A stretch of 64,000 nucleotides of DNA from the NCBI RefSeq assembly GCF_017084525.1, contig NZ_CP070950.1:2108001-2172000 (forward strand), given 5' to 3'. A model generated the notes under the pieces. That model did not search any database. It saw nothing but the letters and a program-made list of their open reading frames with translations, and had not been told where the DNA came from. The stretch is from Conexibacter sp. SYSU D00693. Its GTDB lineage: Bacteria; Actinomycetota; Thermoleophilia; Solirubrobacterales; Solirubrobacteraceae. Of the stretch, positions 51,212 to 61,392 are shown in pieces; the first letter of the stretch is position 1, and each line of letters starts with the position of its first letter. The position numbers and the translations under genes are program-made.

Positions 51212-52225
51212 TCAGGCTAGAGCCGCCGCCGACCCCGCTCGGGCGTGGTCGGCGACCAGGGCACGCAGCCGCTGCGTGACCTCGCGGTCGCGCTCGAGCG
51301 GGCCCATGTGGCCCGTGCGCGCGAGCACGACGTGCTCGACGACGTGGGGCAGGCGCTCGGCCATCCGCTCCGCGTGGACCGGCGGCGTCAGGCGGTCGTC
51401 GGCCCCGGCCACCACGAGCGTCGGGACGTCGAGCGCCTCGAGGCCGTGGGCGATGTCCAGGCGCTCGAGCGTCGCCCCTGCGCCGGCGCGCACGTGCGGG
51501 CGGCAGTCCATCGAGAGGCGCTCGGAGAAGTCGACCGCCGCCGGGGACGCCGCGCGGCACAGCGCGACGTGGCGCACCGCGCGGTGGCTGATCGGCGTCG
51601 TGCGCTTGGGCATGGGCGTGCGTGCGGTGAGCAGGACCCGGCCGGCCAGCGGCTTCATCCGCACCGGCACGCGCGCGACGAGCGACTCGCTGACGAGGTC
51701 ACCCACGCCCGTGTTCAGCAGCGCCGCCGCGTCGACGCGCTCGCGCACGCGGCCCTGGCGCTCCGCCGCCCAGGCGACGATCGTCATCGCCCCCATGGAG
51801 TGGCCCGCCACGAGCGCGGCGCGCCCGTCGGGACCCACGGCGGCGTCGAGCACCGCCTCGAGGTCCTCGGCGAAGCGCTCCATGGCGAAGTCGCGCCCCT
51901 CGGGCTCGGCGCTGGCGCCGTGGCCGCGCAGGTCCCAGACCACGACGCGGTGGTCGGTCGCGAGGTCCTGCACCTGCAGCGTCCAGAACTGCGAGGAGCA
52001 CGTCCAGCCGTGGGTGAGCACGACGACCGGTGCGCCGTCGGGGCCGTGGAGCTCGGCGTGCAGCCGCGTCCCGTCGGCCGAGACGACCTCCACCTCCTCC
52101 CCCCGCGGGCGCACCGCCAGGCGCGCCGCGAGGGGATCGCGCGCGATCGCACGGCGGTCGGCGCGCCGCCGGACCTCCCACACGGCGCCCAGCGCGCCGG
52201 CCGCGACGAGCGGTGCGCGCCTCAC
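51212..52225 (-). CDS. Alpha/beta hydrolase (esterase-like) paired with a Baeyer-Villiger-type monooxygenase
   Basis: A 337-residue hydrolase. The N-terminal hydrophobic segment may anchor it. Core motifs are VVLTHGWTCSSQFW (oxyanion), VAGHSMGAMTIVAWAAE (nucleophile Ser), GADDRLTPPVHAERMA (Asp) and RTGHMGPLERD (His). It follows the monooxygenase with a 4-bp ATGA/GTGA-type overlap, so the pair probably forms an oxidation-then-ester-hydrolysis step: a Baeyer-Villiger reaction makes an ester that the hydrolase opens. Substrate unknown. Confidence 0.9.
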   Translation of the reverse strand: MRRAPLVAAGALGAVWEVRRRADRRAIARDPLAARLAVRPRGEEVEVVSADGTRLHAELHGPDGAPVVVLTHGWTCSSQFWTLQVQDLATDHRVVVWDLRGHGASAEPEGRDFAMERFAEDLEAVLDAAVGPDGRAALVAGHSMGAMTIVAWAAERQGRVRERVDAAALLNTGVGDLVSESLVARVPVRMKPLAGRVLLTARTPMPKRTTPISHRAVRHVALCRAASPAAVDFSERLSMDCRPHVRAGAGATLERLDIAHGLEALDVPTLVVAGADDRLTPPVHAERMAERLPHVVEHVVLARTGHMGPLERDREVTQRLRALVADHARAGSAAALA

Positions 52226-53757
52226 GCCGCCGCCCCCGCCGGGACCGCGCCCGCGCGCACCGGCTCGGTGACGTAGGCCTCGGGGTCGAACTGGCGCAGC
52301 AGCCGCTGGAAGCGCACGACCGAGTGCGGCCACAGGGTGCTCGCGCGGCCCTTCTCGTCGAGGTACCAGCTCTCGCAGCCGCCCGCGACCCACACCGTCC
52401 CCTGCGCCGCCTCGTCGAGGCGCCGCACGAAGGCCTCCTGCACGTCGCGGCGTGGTTGCAGGGCGCCCAGCGCGTGGGCTCCGGCGTGCTGGATGGCCCG
52501 CAGGACGTAGTCGGCCTGCGCCTCGGCCATGAGGACGACCGAGTTGTGGCCGAGCCCGCAGTTGGGGCCGAGCAGCATGTAGAGGTTGGGGAAGCCCGCG
52601 AACGTCGTGCCCTTGTAGGCGTGCGGCGAGCCGTCGAAGTCCTCGGCCAGCGTCTTGCCCTCGGCGCCCCGCACGAGCGCCGCCGCCGGCATGTCGGTCA
52701 CGTGGAAGCCGGTGCCGTAGATGATCGTGTCGACCTCGAGCTCCCGGCCGTCCTTCGTGACGATCGAGCGCTCGCGGACCTCGGCGATGCCCTCCGTGTG
52801 CACCTCGACGTTGCGCTTGGTCAGCGCCGGGAGGTACTCGTTGGAGACCAGGGCGCGCTTGCAGCCGAAGCGGTAGTCGGGCGTGAGCTTGCGCCGCAGC
52901 TCGCGGTCCTTGACCACCGCCCGCAGGTAGCGCTTGGCGATCGTCTCCGGGACCTTCGTGCGCTTGGCGTCCAGGAAGAAGACGAGGAAGGTCTCGCGCG
53001 CGAGGAAGATGGCCTGGCGCATCGCCTTCTGGGCCAGCGGGAAGCGGCGGTAGACCGCCTGCTCGACCTGCGTCAGCGGCCGCTCGTTGCGCGGCATGAT
53101 CCAGGGCGCGGTGCGCTGGAAGAGGTGCAGCTCGCCGACCTGCGGCTGGATCGCCGGGACGAACTGGATGGCGCTCGCCCCCGTCCCGATCACCGCGACG
53201 CGCTCGCCTGTCAGGTCGTGGCCGTGGTCCCACTCGGCCGAGTGGAACGTCGTCCCCTCGAAGCGCTCGATCCCCGGCAGCTGCGGCACGTTGGGGACGT
53301 GCAGCGGGCCCAGGCCGGCCACGAGGTGCTGCGCGCGCAGCTGGCCCTTGTCGGTGCGCACGACCCAGCGCTGCGCCTCGGCGTCCCAGTCGGCGCCCTG
53401 GACCTCCTGGTGGAAGCGCACGTGCTCGAGCAGGCCCTCGCGCTCGGCGACGCCGCGGATGTAGGCGTGGATCTCCTCCTGGCCCGAGAACGTGGAGCTC
53501 CACGCCGGGTTGGGCGCGAAGGAGAAGGAGTAGACGTGCGAGGGCACGTCGCAGCGACAGCCCGGGTAGTCGTTCTCGCGCCACGTGCCCCCGACGTCCC
53601 CCGCCTTCTCGAGGACGACGAAGTCGTGGATGCCGGCCCGCTTGAGGCGCACGGCCATGGAGAGGCCGGAGAAGCCGGTCCCCACGACGCAGACGCGGAC
53701 GTCCGCGGGCAGCGTGCCGGGGTCGGCGGCCGTGGTGGGCTGGTCGAGGACGGTCAT
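52222..53757 (-). CDS. FAD-dependent monooxygenase, Baeyer-Villiger type
   Basis: A 511-residue flavoprotein monooxygenase. FAD motif [21 protein letters not shown], the conserved [26 protein letters not shown] (in parts), the fingerprint [19 protein letters not shown] motif [15 protein letters not shown] and [12 protein letters not shown]-like end. Upstream lies a TTGACC-16nt-TACGCT promoter and a CTACG-n4-CGTAG operator candidate; a leader with AAGGGGAG precedes the ATG. Operon with the esterase-like hydrolase. A cyclic-ketone or steroid-type substrate is plausible but unproven. Confidence 0.93.
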   Translation of the reverse strand: MTVLDQPTTAADPGTLPADVRVCVVGTGFSGLSMAVRLKRAGIHDFVVLEKAGDVGGTWRENDYPGCRCDVPSHVYSFSFAPNPAWSSTFSGQEEIHAYIRGVAEREGLLEHVRFHQEVQGADWDAEAQRWVVRTDKGQLRAQHLVAGLGPLHVPNVPQLPGIERFEGTTFHSAEWDHGHDLTGERVAVIGTGASAIQFVPAIQPQVGELHLFQRTAPWIMPRNERPLTQVEQAVYRRFPLAQKAMRQAIFLARETFLVFFLDAKRTKVPETIAKRYLRAVVKDRELRRKLTPDYRFGCKRALVSNEYLPALTKRNVEVHTEGIAEVRERSIVTKDGRELEVDTIIYGTGFHVTDMPAAALVRGAEGKTLAEDFDGSPHAYKGTTFAGFPNLYMLLGPNCGLGHNSVVLMAEAQADYVLRAIQHAGAHALGALQPRRDVQEAFVRRLDEAAQGTVWVAGGCESWYLDEKGRASTLWPHSVVRFQRLLRQFDPEAYVTEPVRAGAVPAGAAA

Positions 53758-53776
53758 GCGGTGCGGTCTCCCCTTG

Positions 53777-53825
53777 CTACGGCGACGTAGGAATCACAGC
53801 GTACCCGGCCGGCGGGCCGGGTCAA
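53777..53825 (-). promoter_or_regulatory. Promoter and operator of the monooxygenase-hydrolase operon
   Basis: TTGACC (53825-53820), 16-nt spacer, TACGCT (53803-53798) on the minus strand. Downstream, in the 5' leader, CTACG-GCGA-CGTAG (53777-53790) is a palindrome of the kind bound by TetR-type repressors. No cognate regulator is adjacent. Confidence 0.7.
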
Positions 53826-53936
53826 GCGCGCGGGCCTCCTGCGCCACGTCCGTGCGGACCTCGTGGGTGGACCTCAGCGGGTGACTGCCGATCAACCGGA
53901 CCGACCGTCCCGCCCCTTCCACCACGAGGCACCGCC

Positions 53937-55760
53937 ATGAACCGCCGGACCTCCCTCCGGGCCAAGCTCCTCGGCCTCAGCGGCCTGCTGCTGGCCTTCA
54001 CCGCCCTCATCGGCGTCCTGTCCCTGTCCAAGCTCGCCGGCGCCGCCCACGACGCCGAGGCCCAGTACCAGAAGGCCGCCGACCCGCTCTCCCACCTCGG
54101 CGACGCGTTCGCGCGCACGAACGAGAACCGCGCCTTCACGAACAACATCATCCTCGAGGACGACCCCGCCGTTCGCGCCGAGGTCCTGCAGAAGCTCGAG
54201 GCCAACTCCCGGGCGACCACCGAGGACCTCGCCGAGGTCCGTCCGACGCTCGTCACCCCGGAGGGCAAGGCGCTCTTCGCCGCCCTCGTGCGCGACCGCG
54301 CCGCGTACTCGGGCAAGCGCAAGGAGCTCTTCGCGCTCGCCGAGACGGCCACCGACGACGCCGCCTACGCGTTCAACAAGGCGCAGGTCGTCCCGCTGGC
54401 CACGAAGGTCAACACCCACTTCCGCAAGCTCTTCGACTCGAAGGTCGAGGTCGCCGACACGCTCGCCGAGGAGACGCAGGCCGCCTACCGCAGCGCCCGC
54501 ACGCTGCTCGTCATCCTGCTGGCGCTCGCCCTGGCCATCGGCTTCGGCGCCGCGTTCGTCCTCTCCGCGCAGATCCGCAAGGTCGCGGCCGCGGTGCTCG
54601 ACCGCATGACGACGCTGCGCGAGCGCGACACCACGGAGCTCGCCACCGGCCTCGAGCGCTTCGCCGGCGGCGACCTGACCTACCGCGTCGCGCCCGAGAC
54701 CCGGCCCATCGGCAAGGCCGGCAACGACGAGCTCGGCGACGTCGCCCGGGCCGTCGACGCGGTCATCGAGAACACCGTGAGCTCGGTCCACGCCTACGAC
54801 CGCAGCCGTGAGGCCCTGTCGGGCATGATCGGTCAGGTCTCCCAGACCGCCGCGCTCGTGTCGGCCGCCTCGCAGCAGGTCGCCTCGGCCTCCGAGGAGA
54901 CCGGCCGCGCCGTCGGCGAGATCTCCCGTGCCGTCGAGGACGTCGCCACGGGCTCCCAGCGCCAGGTCGTGACCCTCGACGAGGCCCGCACCGCCTCGCA
55001 GGAGGCCGCCGGCGCCACCGCGCAGTCGGCGGAGTCCGCCCGCGAGACCGCGATGACCGCCGAGCGCGCCCGCGCCGCGACGACCGAGGGCGAGCAGGCC
55101 GTCGCGGAGGCCACCGAGGCCATGTCCACCGTCCGCGCCGCCTCGGACCGCACGACCGACGCGATCCGCGAGCTCGGGGCCAAGAGCGACGAGATCGGCG
55201 GCATCGTCGACACGATCACGTCGATCGCCGAGCAGACGAACCTCCTGGCGCTCAACGCCGCCATCGAGGCCGCCCGCGCCGGTGAGCAGGGCCGCGGCTT
55301 CGCCGTCGTCGCCGACGAGGTCCGCAAGCTCGCCGAGGAGTCCCAGGGCGCCGCGGCGTCGATCGCGTCGCTCATCACCGAGATCCAGGCCGACACCGGC
55401 CGGGCGGTGGCGGTCGTCGAGGACGGCTCGCGCGCCACGCACGACTCCGTGGCCACGGTCGAGCGCGCCCGCGAGGCGTTCCAGACCATCGGCGGCTCGG
55501 TCGAGGAGGTCACCGCGCAGGTGACGCGGATCGCCGAGGCGGCCGACCGGATGAGCAGCTCGGTCCACCAGGTGACCACGCAGCTCAGCGACGTGGCCGC
55601 GGTGGCCGAGGAGAGCAGTGCCTCGACCGAGCAGGTCAGCGCGTCCACCCAGCAGACGTCGGCCTCCAGCCAGGAGATCGCCGCGTCGGCCCAGGAGCTC
55701 GCCGGCAACGCCGCGCAGCTCGAGGAGCTCACGCGCCGCTTCGTCCTCGAGACCGCGTAG
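53937..55760 (+). CDS. Methyl-accepting chemotaxis protein
   Basis: A 607-residue chemoreceptor. Membrane helix 1 spans about residues 10-32, an extracellular four-helix bundle about 33-185, helix 2 about 187-212, HAMP about 212-265, and the signalling domain about 300-595 with the hairpin tip region [38 protein letters not shown] (in parts). Methylation-type Glu/Gln-rich heptads flank the tip. It senses an external ligand and controls a CheA kinase, but no che genes are in the window. A terminator hairpin follows. Confidence 0.94.
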   Translation: MNRRTSLRAKLLGLSGLLLAFTALIGVLSLSKLAGAAHDAEAQYQKAADPLSHLGDAFARTNENRAFTNNIILEDDPAVRAEVLQKLEANSRATTEDLAEVRPTLVTPEGKALFAALVRDRAAYSGKRKELFALAETATDDAAYAFNKAQVVPLATKVNTHFRKLFDSKVEVADTLAEETQAAYRSARTLLVILLALALAIGFGAAFVLSAQIRKVAAAVLDRMTTLRERDTTELATGLERFAGGDLTYRVAPETRPIGKAGNDELGDVARAVDAVIENTVSSVHAYDRSREALSGMIGQVSQTAALVSAASQQVASASEETGRAVGEISRAVEDVATGSQRQVVTLDEARTASQEAAGATAQSAESARETAMTAERARAATTEGEQAVAEATEAMSTVRAASDRTTDAIRELGAKSDEIGGIVDTITSIAEQTNLLALNAAIEAARAGEQGRGFAVVADEVRKLAEESQGAAASIASLITEIQADTGRAVAVVEDGSRATHDSVATVERAREAFQTIGGSVEEVTAQVTRIAEAADRMSSSVHQVTTQLSDVAAVAEESSASTEQVSASTQQTSASSQEIAASAQELAGNAAQLEELTRRFVLETA

Positions 55761-55781
55761 CGGCACGCGACAGCAGCAGGA

Positions 55782-55814
55782 GCCTCCGCGGCGCCGAACA
55801 GGCACCGCGGAGGC
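55782..55814 (+). terminator. Hairpin terminator after the chemoreceptor gene
   Basis: Stem GCCTCCGCGG / CCGCGGAGGC with a 13-nt loop, extended by AGCAGC/GCTGCT just outside. It lies about 20 bp after the stop codon. Confidence 0.72.
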
Positions 55815-55834
55815 CGCTGCTAGCCTCAGGGGCA

Positions 55835-55901
55835 GAGCGGCACGGTGCCGCTCGGGATCTCTCTGCCGTGTGATGACCGTGGGGAGTTCGTGAAACCCCA
55901 C
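55835..55901 (+). promoter_or_regulatory. Two hairpins in the leader of the DEAD-box helicase gene
   Basis: The palindrome GAGCGGCAC-G-GTGCCGCTC (55835-55853) and a stem GTGGGG / CCCCAC (55879-55884 / 55896-55901) lie between the terminator and the start of the helicase. The second can form an 11-nt loop. Cold-shock-type regulation of helicase mRNAs by leader structure is known in other bacteria; a role here is inferred. Confidence 0.45.
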
Positions 55902-55936
55902 GCGTCGGCCATCCGGGCCGACCAGGAAGCAGGCAG

Positions 55937-57175
<1,239 letters not shown>

Positions 57176-57238
57176 GGCGCCAGCTGCAACGCCGCGCTCG
57201 CGCGGCGGACCCGGTCCGATCTACGATCGCTCCGGGTC

Positions 57239-58105
57239 ATGGAGCGCCGCGCCGAGCACCTGGAGGACCTGCCGCCCCTCGACGAGGAGGCGGCGGGCCC
57301 CGACGGGCGCGGATCGGCGGGCGCCGAGCCCGCCGACCTCCTGCGCCTGGCGCCCGGTCTGGCCCGCCTCGCGGGCGAGGCCTACCTGCGCACCGTCGGC
57401 TGGACGCTGACCTCCGGCGTGAAGGCCACTGCCCGCGTCGCACGCGCCGCCACCCGCGGCGAGTCGGTCGGCCACCTGCTCTCCGACGCCGAGCACGCGC
57501 TGCGCGAGCAGGCGCGCAACGCGCTCGGCGTCGCCGACCTCGACGAGCGCGTCGCCCGCGTCGCCCCGCGACCCGTCTTCGACCGCAACGGCAACGGCAA
57601 CGGCGCCGCAGCGGCCGACGACGCCCTGCCGACGCTGCGCGACCTCGGCGCCCAGCTCCTGGCGCGCTCGGCCGACGTCGACGCCGCCGACGACCCCGTG
57701 CAGGCCCACCCCGCCTACGCGCGGATCCTCGAGGAGCTCGCGCCCGACGAGGCGCGCATCCTGCGGCTGCTGGCGGCCGAGGGCGCCCAGCCGGCGGTCG
57801 ACGTCAAGACGTGGCGCCCGCTGGACATCGGCGCCCAGACCATGGCGCCCGGCATCACGATGATCGGCTCGAAGGCCGGCTGCCGGTACGTCGACCGCGT
57901 CCCCGCCTACCTCAACAACCTCTTCCGCCTCGGCCTCATCTGGTTCTCGCGCGAGGCGCTCGAGGACCCGCTCGCCTACCAGGTCCTCGAGGCCCAGCCC
58001 GAGGTGACCTCCGCGCTCAAGCGCGCCGGCCGCGGCAAGACCGTGCGGCGCCAGATCCTCCTCACGCCGTTCGGCGCGGACTTCTGCCGGGTGTGTCTGC
58101 CCTGA
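57239..58105 (+). CDS. DUF4393-like (Abi-alpha) protein
   Basis: A 288-residue protein. An acidic N-terminus leads into a helical region and a C-terminal domain: HPAYARILEELAPDEARILRLLAAEG, CRYVDRVPAYLNNLFRLGLIWFS and QPEVTSALKRAGR, matching my recollection of DUF4393/Abi-alpha proteins. An NGNGNGAAAA linker is at about residue 120. Related proteins have been linked to abortive phage infection, but no defence neighbours are here. Overlaps the DUF445 gene by 13 bp. Confidence 0.65.
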   Translation: MERRAEHLEDLPPLDEEAAGPDGRGSAGAEPADLLRLAPGLARLAGEAYLRTVGWTLTSGVKATARVARAATRGESVGHLLSDAEHALREQARNALGVADLDERVARVAPRPVFDRNGNGNGAAAADDALPTLRDLGAQLLARSADVDAADDPVQAHPAYARILEELAPDEARILRLLAAEGAQPAVDVKTWRPLDIGAQTMAPGITMIGSKAGCRYVDRVPAYLNNLFRLGLIWFSREALEDPLAYQVLEAQPEVTSALKRAGRGKTVRRQILLTPFGADFCRVCLP

Positions 58106-59385
58106 TCCTCGCGTCGAGCTCCGGGCTCGTCGGGATGCTCACCATCCCGGTCTTCTCGGGGATCATCGGCTACGTCACGAACTGGTCGGGCATCTGGATG
58201 CTCTTCAACCCGCTGCGCTTCCGCGGCGTGCGGGTGCCGGGCCTGGCGCCGATGGCCGCGATCCTGCCGCGGCGCATCCAGCAGATCCCGGGCGTGATGC
58301 AGGGCGGCGTCGGCTGGCAGGGGATCATCCCGTCGCGCGCGGCGAAGATGGGCTCGATCGCCGTCGACAAGGGGATCGCGAAGCTCGGCTCGCCCGCCGA
58401 GTTCTACGCCCAGCTCGAGCCGGACAAGATCGCCGAGCGCATCCTCGCGAGCGCCGACCGCGACATCCACGACCTCGTCGAGCGCGTGATGCTGCGCGAG
58501 CACCCGCGGCTGTGGGAGAGCCTCCCGCCGCGCGTGCGCGAGGCGGTCCACCAGCGGGTGCGCCAGCAGCTGCCCGACATCGTGCGCTCGGTCACCGACC
58601 GCATCGGCGAGAACATCGACCAGCTGCTCGACATCAAGCTCATGGTCATCCGGCACATCGAGGAGCACCCGGAGCTCTCGAACCGGATCTTCCTCGAGGT
58701 CGGCCGCCAGGAGCTGCAGTTCATCATCCGCTTCGGGGGCGTCTTCGGCTTCCTCTGCGGGATCCCGACGATCTTCCTCGTCGAGGCGTTCCCCCACTGG
58801 TGGGTCCTGCCGATCGCCGGCACGGTCATCGGCTACGTCACGAACTGGCTGGCGATCTGGATGATCTTCGAGCCGATCGAGCCGCGGAAGGTCGGACCGC
58901 TGCGACTGCACGGCCTGTTCCTGCGCCGCCAGCACGAGGCGGCCGACGTCTACGCCGAGGTCATCGCCAACGACATCGTCACCATGGAGAACATCGGCGA
59001 CGAGCTGCTGCACGGCCCGCGCTCGGACCGCACGCGGCGGATGATCGAGGACGCGCTGCGCCCCGCCGTGGACCGCGCGACCGGCTTCGCGCGCGGCGCG
59101 GTCCGCGTGGCGGTCGGCCCGCGCGAGTACGACGCGATCCGCGACTCGGTGGCCACGGAGGGCGTCGACTACACGATGACCCCGCTGACCGACCCGGAGT
59201 TCTCCAGGCAGCAGTCCACCCGGGTGCGGGCGCTCATCGCCGAGCGCATGCGCGAGCTGCCGGCGGCGGACTTCTCGGAGATGCTGCGCACGGCGATGCG
59301 CGAGGACGAGTGGCTGCTGGTCCTGCACGGCGCCGTGCTCGGCTTCGGCGCCGGCCTCGTCCACCTCGCCATCTTCGGGGTGTAG
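58093..59385 (+). CDS. DUF445 family membrane protein
   Basis: A 430-residue protein with an N-terminal hydrophobic segment containing FSGIIGYVTNWSGIWMLFNPLRFRG and a second similar segment near residue 235 (AGTVIGYVTNWLAIWMIFEPIEPRK), an internal duplication typical of DUF445/YheB membrane proteins. The middle (about residues 80-210) is a charged helical region (DIHDLVERVMLREHPRLWESLPPRVREAV). A C-terminal helix closes it. The GTG start at 58093 overlaps the DUF4393-like gene. Function unknown; probably a membrane-organising or stress protein. Confidence 0.88.
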   Translation: MSALILASSSGLVGMLTIPVFSGIIGYVTNWSGIWMLFNPLRFRGVRVPGLAPMAAILPRRIQQIPGVMQGGVGWQGIIPSRAAKMGSIAVDKGIAKLGSPAEFYAQLEPDKIAERILASADRDIHDLVERVMLREHPRLWESLPPRVREAVHQRVRQQLPDIVRSVTDRIGENIDQLLDIKLMVIRHIEEHPELSNRIFLEVGRQELQFIIRFGGVFGFLCGIPTIFLVEAFPHWWVLPIAGTVIGYVTNWLAIWMIFEPIEPRKVGPLRLHGLFLRRQHEAADVYAEVIANDIVTMENIGDELLHGPRSDRTRRMIEDALRPAVDRATGFARGAVRVAVGPREYDAIRDSVATEGVDYTMTPLTDPEFSRQQSTRVRALIAERMRELPAADFSEMLRTAMREDEWLLVLHGAVLGFGAGLVHLAIFGV

Positions 59386-59388
59386 GCG

Positions 59389-60918
59389 GTGGCGCCGCGC
59401 GTCGTGGTCGTCGGGGCCGGCTTCGCCGGGATCGGCACGGCGATCCTCCTGCGCCGGGCGGGCGTCGAGGACGTCGTGGTGCTCGAGCGCGGCGAGGACG
59501 TCGGCGGGACGTGGCGCGAGAACACCTACCCCGGGGCGGCGTGCGACGTGCCGAGCCACCTGTACTCGTTCTCCTTCGCGCCCAACCCGCGCTGGTCGCG
59601 GCGCTACTCGCCCCAGCCGGACATCCTGGCCTACCTGCGCGACTGCGCCGAGCGCTTCGGGGTGCTGGAGGACGTGCGCTTCGGGACCGAGGTCGTCTCG
59701 GCCACGTGGGACGAGGAGGGGCTGCTCTGGCGGCTGCGCACCGCGGCCGGCCAGGAGCTCGAGGCCGAGGTGCTCGTCTGCGCCACCGGCCAGCTCTCCG
59801 AGCCGGTCGTCCCGGACCTCCCCGGGCTGGGGCGCTTCGCCGGGCCGCTGTTCCACTCCGCGCACTGGGACCACGACGTCGACCTGCGCGGCAAGGACGT
59901 CGCGGTCGTGGGCACGGGCGCCAGCGCCATCCAGTTCGTCCCCGAGATCGCGCCGGTCGTGCGCCGGCTGCGGGTCTTCGGCCGCTCGCAGCCGTGGGTC
60001 GTGCCCAAGGGCGACCGCGCGTACTCCGCCCGCCACCGCGCGTTCTTCGCGCGCTTCCCGTCGTGGCAGCGGGCGGCGCGCGCCGTGTCGTGGCTGTGGT
60101 TCGAGTCGCTCATCCCTGCCTTCATGGCGCCGTCGCGGCGGTGGGCGCCGCTGCGCGCGCTGGCGCGCGCCCAGCTCGTCGGCCTGGGCCGGGCGCAGCT
60201 GCGCGCGCAGGTGCGCGACCCGGAGCTGCGCGCCCGCCTCGCCCCCACCGACGAGGCCGGGTGCAAGCGCGTCCTGATCTCCAACGACTGGTACCCCACG
60301 CTCGCCCGGCCCCACGTCGAGCTCGTGGACCAGCGCATCGCCGAGGTCGTCGAGGACGGGCTCGTCACCGCCGACGGCACCCACCACCGCGCCGACGTCG
60401 TCATCCTCGGCACCGGCTTCGCCTCGCACGGCTTCGTCGCGCCCATGCAGGTGACCGGGCGCGGCGGGCAGGACCTCCAGGCCGCGTGGGGCGGCGCGGC
60501 GCGGGCGCACCTCGGGATGCTCGTGCCGGGCTTCCCGAGCCTCTTCGTCCTCTACGGCCCGAACACCAACCTCGGCGCCGGCTCGATCGTCTACATGCTC
60601 GAGAGCCAGGCGCGCTACGTCGTCGACGCGGTCCGCACCCTCGAGCGCGAGGGCGCGGCGGCGCTCGACGTGCGGACCGCGGCGCTCGACGCGTTCGACC
60701 GCCAGACGCAGGCGCGGCTGGAGGGCACCGTCTGGCAGAGCGGCTGCCGGTCCTGGTACGTCGGCGAGGACGGCCGCAACCTCTCGAACTGGCCGGGCTT
60801 CCAGCTCGAGTACCGCCGGCGCACGCGGCGGGTGGACCTGCGCGACGTGGAGCTGCTGCGACGCGCCGCTACGCCGGCTGGGCCTCCCGCTCGGTCGCCT
60901 TCGCCGTCACCGTCGTGA
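59389..60918 (+). CDS. FAD-dependent monooxygenase, Baeyer-Villiger type (second copy)
   Basis: A 509-residue monooxygenase related to the one at 52222-53757. It has [47 protein letters not shown] (in parts), the fingerprint [36 protein letters not shown] and VILGTGFASHGF. GTG start is directly after the DUF445 gene. The C-terminal 15 residues (PAGPPARSPSPSPS) are read from the strand opposite the end of the USP-like gene: the two coding regions overlap by 50 bp. Operon with DUF4393/DUF445 is inferred from spacing. Confidence 0.92.
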   Translation: MAPRVVVVGAGFAGIGTAILLRRAGVEDVVVLERGEDVGGTWRENTYPGAACDVPSHLYSFSFAPNPRWSRRYSPQPDILAYLRDCAERFGVLEDVRFGTEVVSATWDEEGLLWRLRTAAGQELEAEVLVCATGQLSEPVVPDLPGLGRFAGPLFHSAHWDHDVDLRGKDVAVVGTGASAIQFVPEIAPVVRRLRVFGRSQPWVVPKGDRAYSARHRAFFARFPSWQRAARAVSWLWFESLIPAFMAPSRRWAPLRALARAQLVGLGRAQLRAQVRDPELRARLAPTDEAGCKRVLISNDWYPTLARPHVELVDQRIAEVVEDGLVTADGTHHRADVVILGTGFASHGFVAPMQVTGRGGQDLQAAWGGAARAHLGMLVPGFPSLFVLYGPNTNLGAGSIVYMLESQARYVVDAVRTLEREGAAALDVRTAALDAFDRQTQARLEGTVWQSGCRSWYVGEDGRNLSNWPGFQLEYRRRTRRVDLRDVELLRRAATPAGPPARSPSPSPS

Positions 60919-61321
60919 CCGGCAGGCCGAAGCCGTTGAGCTTCGCCGGCAGGTCCATGTGCAGCCAGCGCGACAGGCGTCGCGGCAGCGTCGAGACGAG
61001 CACCTCGTCGAACGGGCCGTGGAGGTGCAGCGCGTCGGCGACGGCGTCGATCGGGCTCGCGACGCCGACGATGCTCTCGACCGGCGAGCCCGCCGCCTCC
61101 TCGAGCAGCGGCACCGCCAGGCCGACGGTCACCTGCGCCTCGTCGCGCCCGTGGTCCTCGGGGTCGACGGCCCGGTGCAGGCCGTGGGCCGGGTTGGGGA
61201 CCAGGAGCGTGAAGCGCGCCGGGCCTTCGGCGGCGCGGCGGCGGACCGCGTCGAGCAGCGCCGGCGTGGCGGCCGTGCGGTGGGCGACGACGAGGACGCG
61301 CGCGGGACGGGAGGACTCCAT
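60869..61321 (-). CDS. Universal-stress-protein-like protein
   Basis: A 150-residue protein beginning MESSRPARVLVVAHRTAATPALLDAVRRRAAEGPARFTLLVPNP (in parts). A Rossmann-like USP fold is suggested by the alternating beta strands VLVVAH, FTLLVP and VLVSTLP. The C-terminus reads DLPAKLNGFGLPVTTVTAK. A ribosome site (GGGAG) precedes the ATG. It is convergent with, and overlaps by 50 bp, the monooxygenase gene. Ligand unknown. Confidence 0.78.
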   Translation of the reverse strand: MESSRPARVLVVAHRTAATPALLDAVRRRAAEGPARFTLLVPNPAHGLHRAVDPEDHGRDEAQVTVGLAVPLLEEAAGSPVESIVGVASPIDAVADALHLHGPFDEVLVSTLPRRLSRWLHMDLPAKLNGFGLPVTTVTAKATEREAQPA

Positions 61322-61392
61322 GGACTGCTCCCTTCTGGTCGGGTGGTGCGGCGATCGTCTCACCGGGACGACACGAATGCCAGGATCGGGCG

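Noticed and set aside
53868-53894. Flagellar sigma-28 promoter upstream of the chemoreceptor (GCCGATCA at 53887-53894)
   Set aside because: The -10 resembles GCCGATAA in 7 of 8 bases, but no TAAA-type -35 lies at the right distance, and no flagellar or che genes are near.
57239-58105. DUF4393/Abi-alpha gene as a phage-defence island
   Set aside because: The neighbours are a helicase, a DUF445 protein and a monooxygenase. No nuclease, recombinase or other defence gene is nearby and composition matches the rest of the window.
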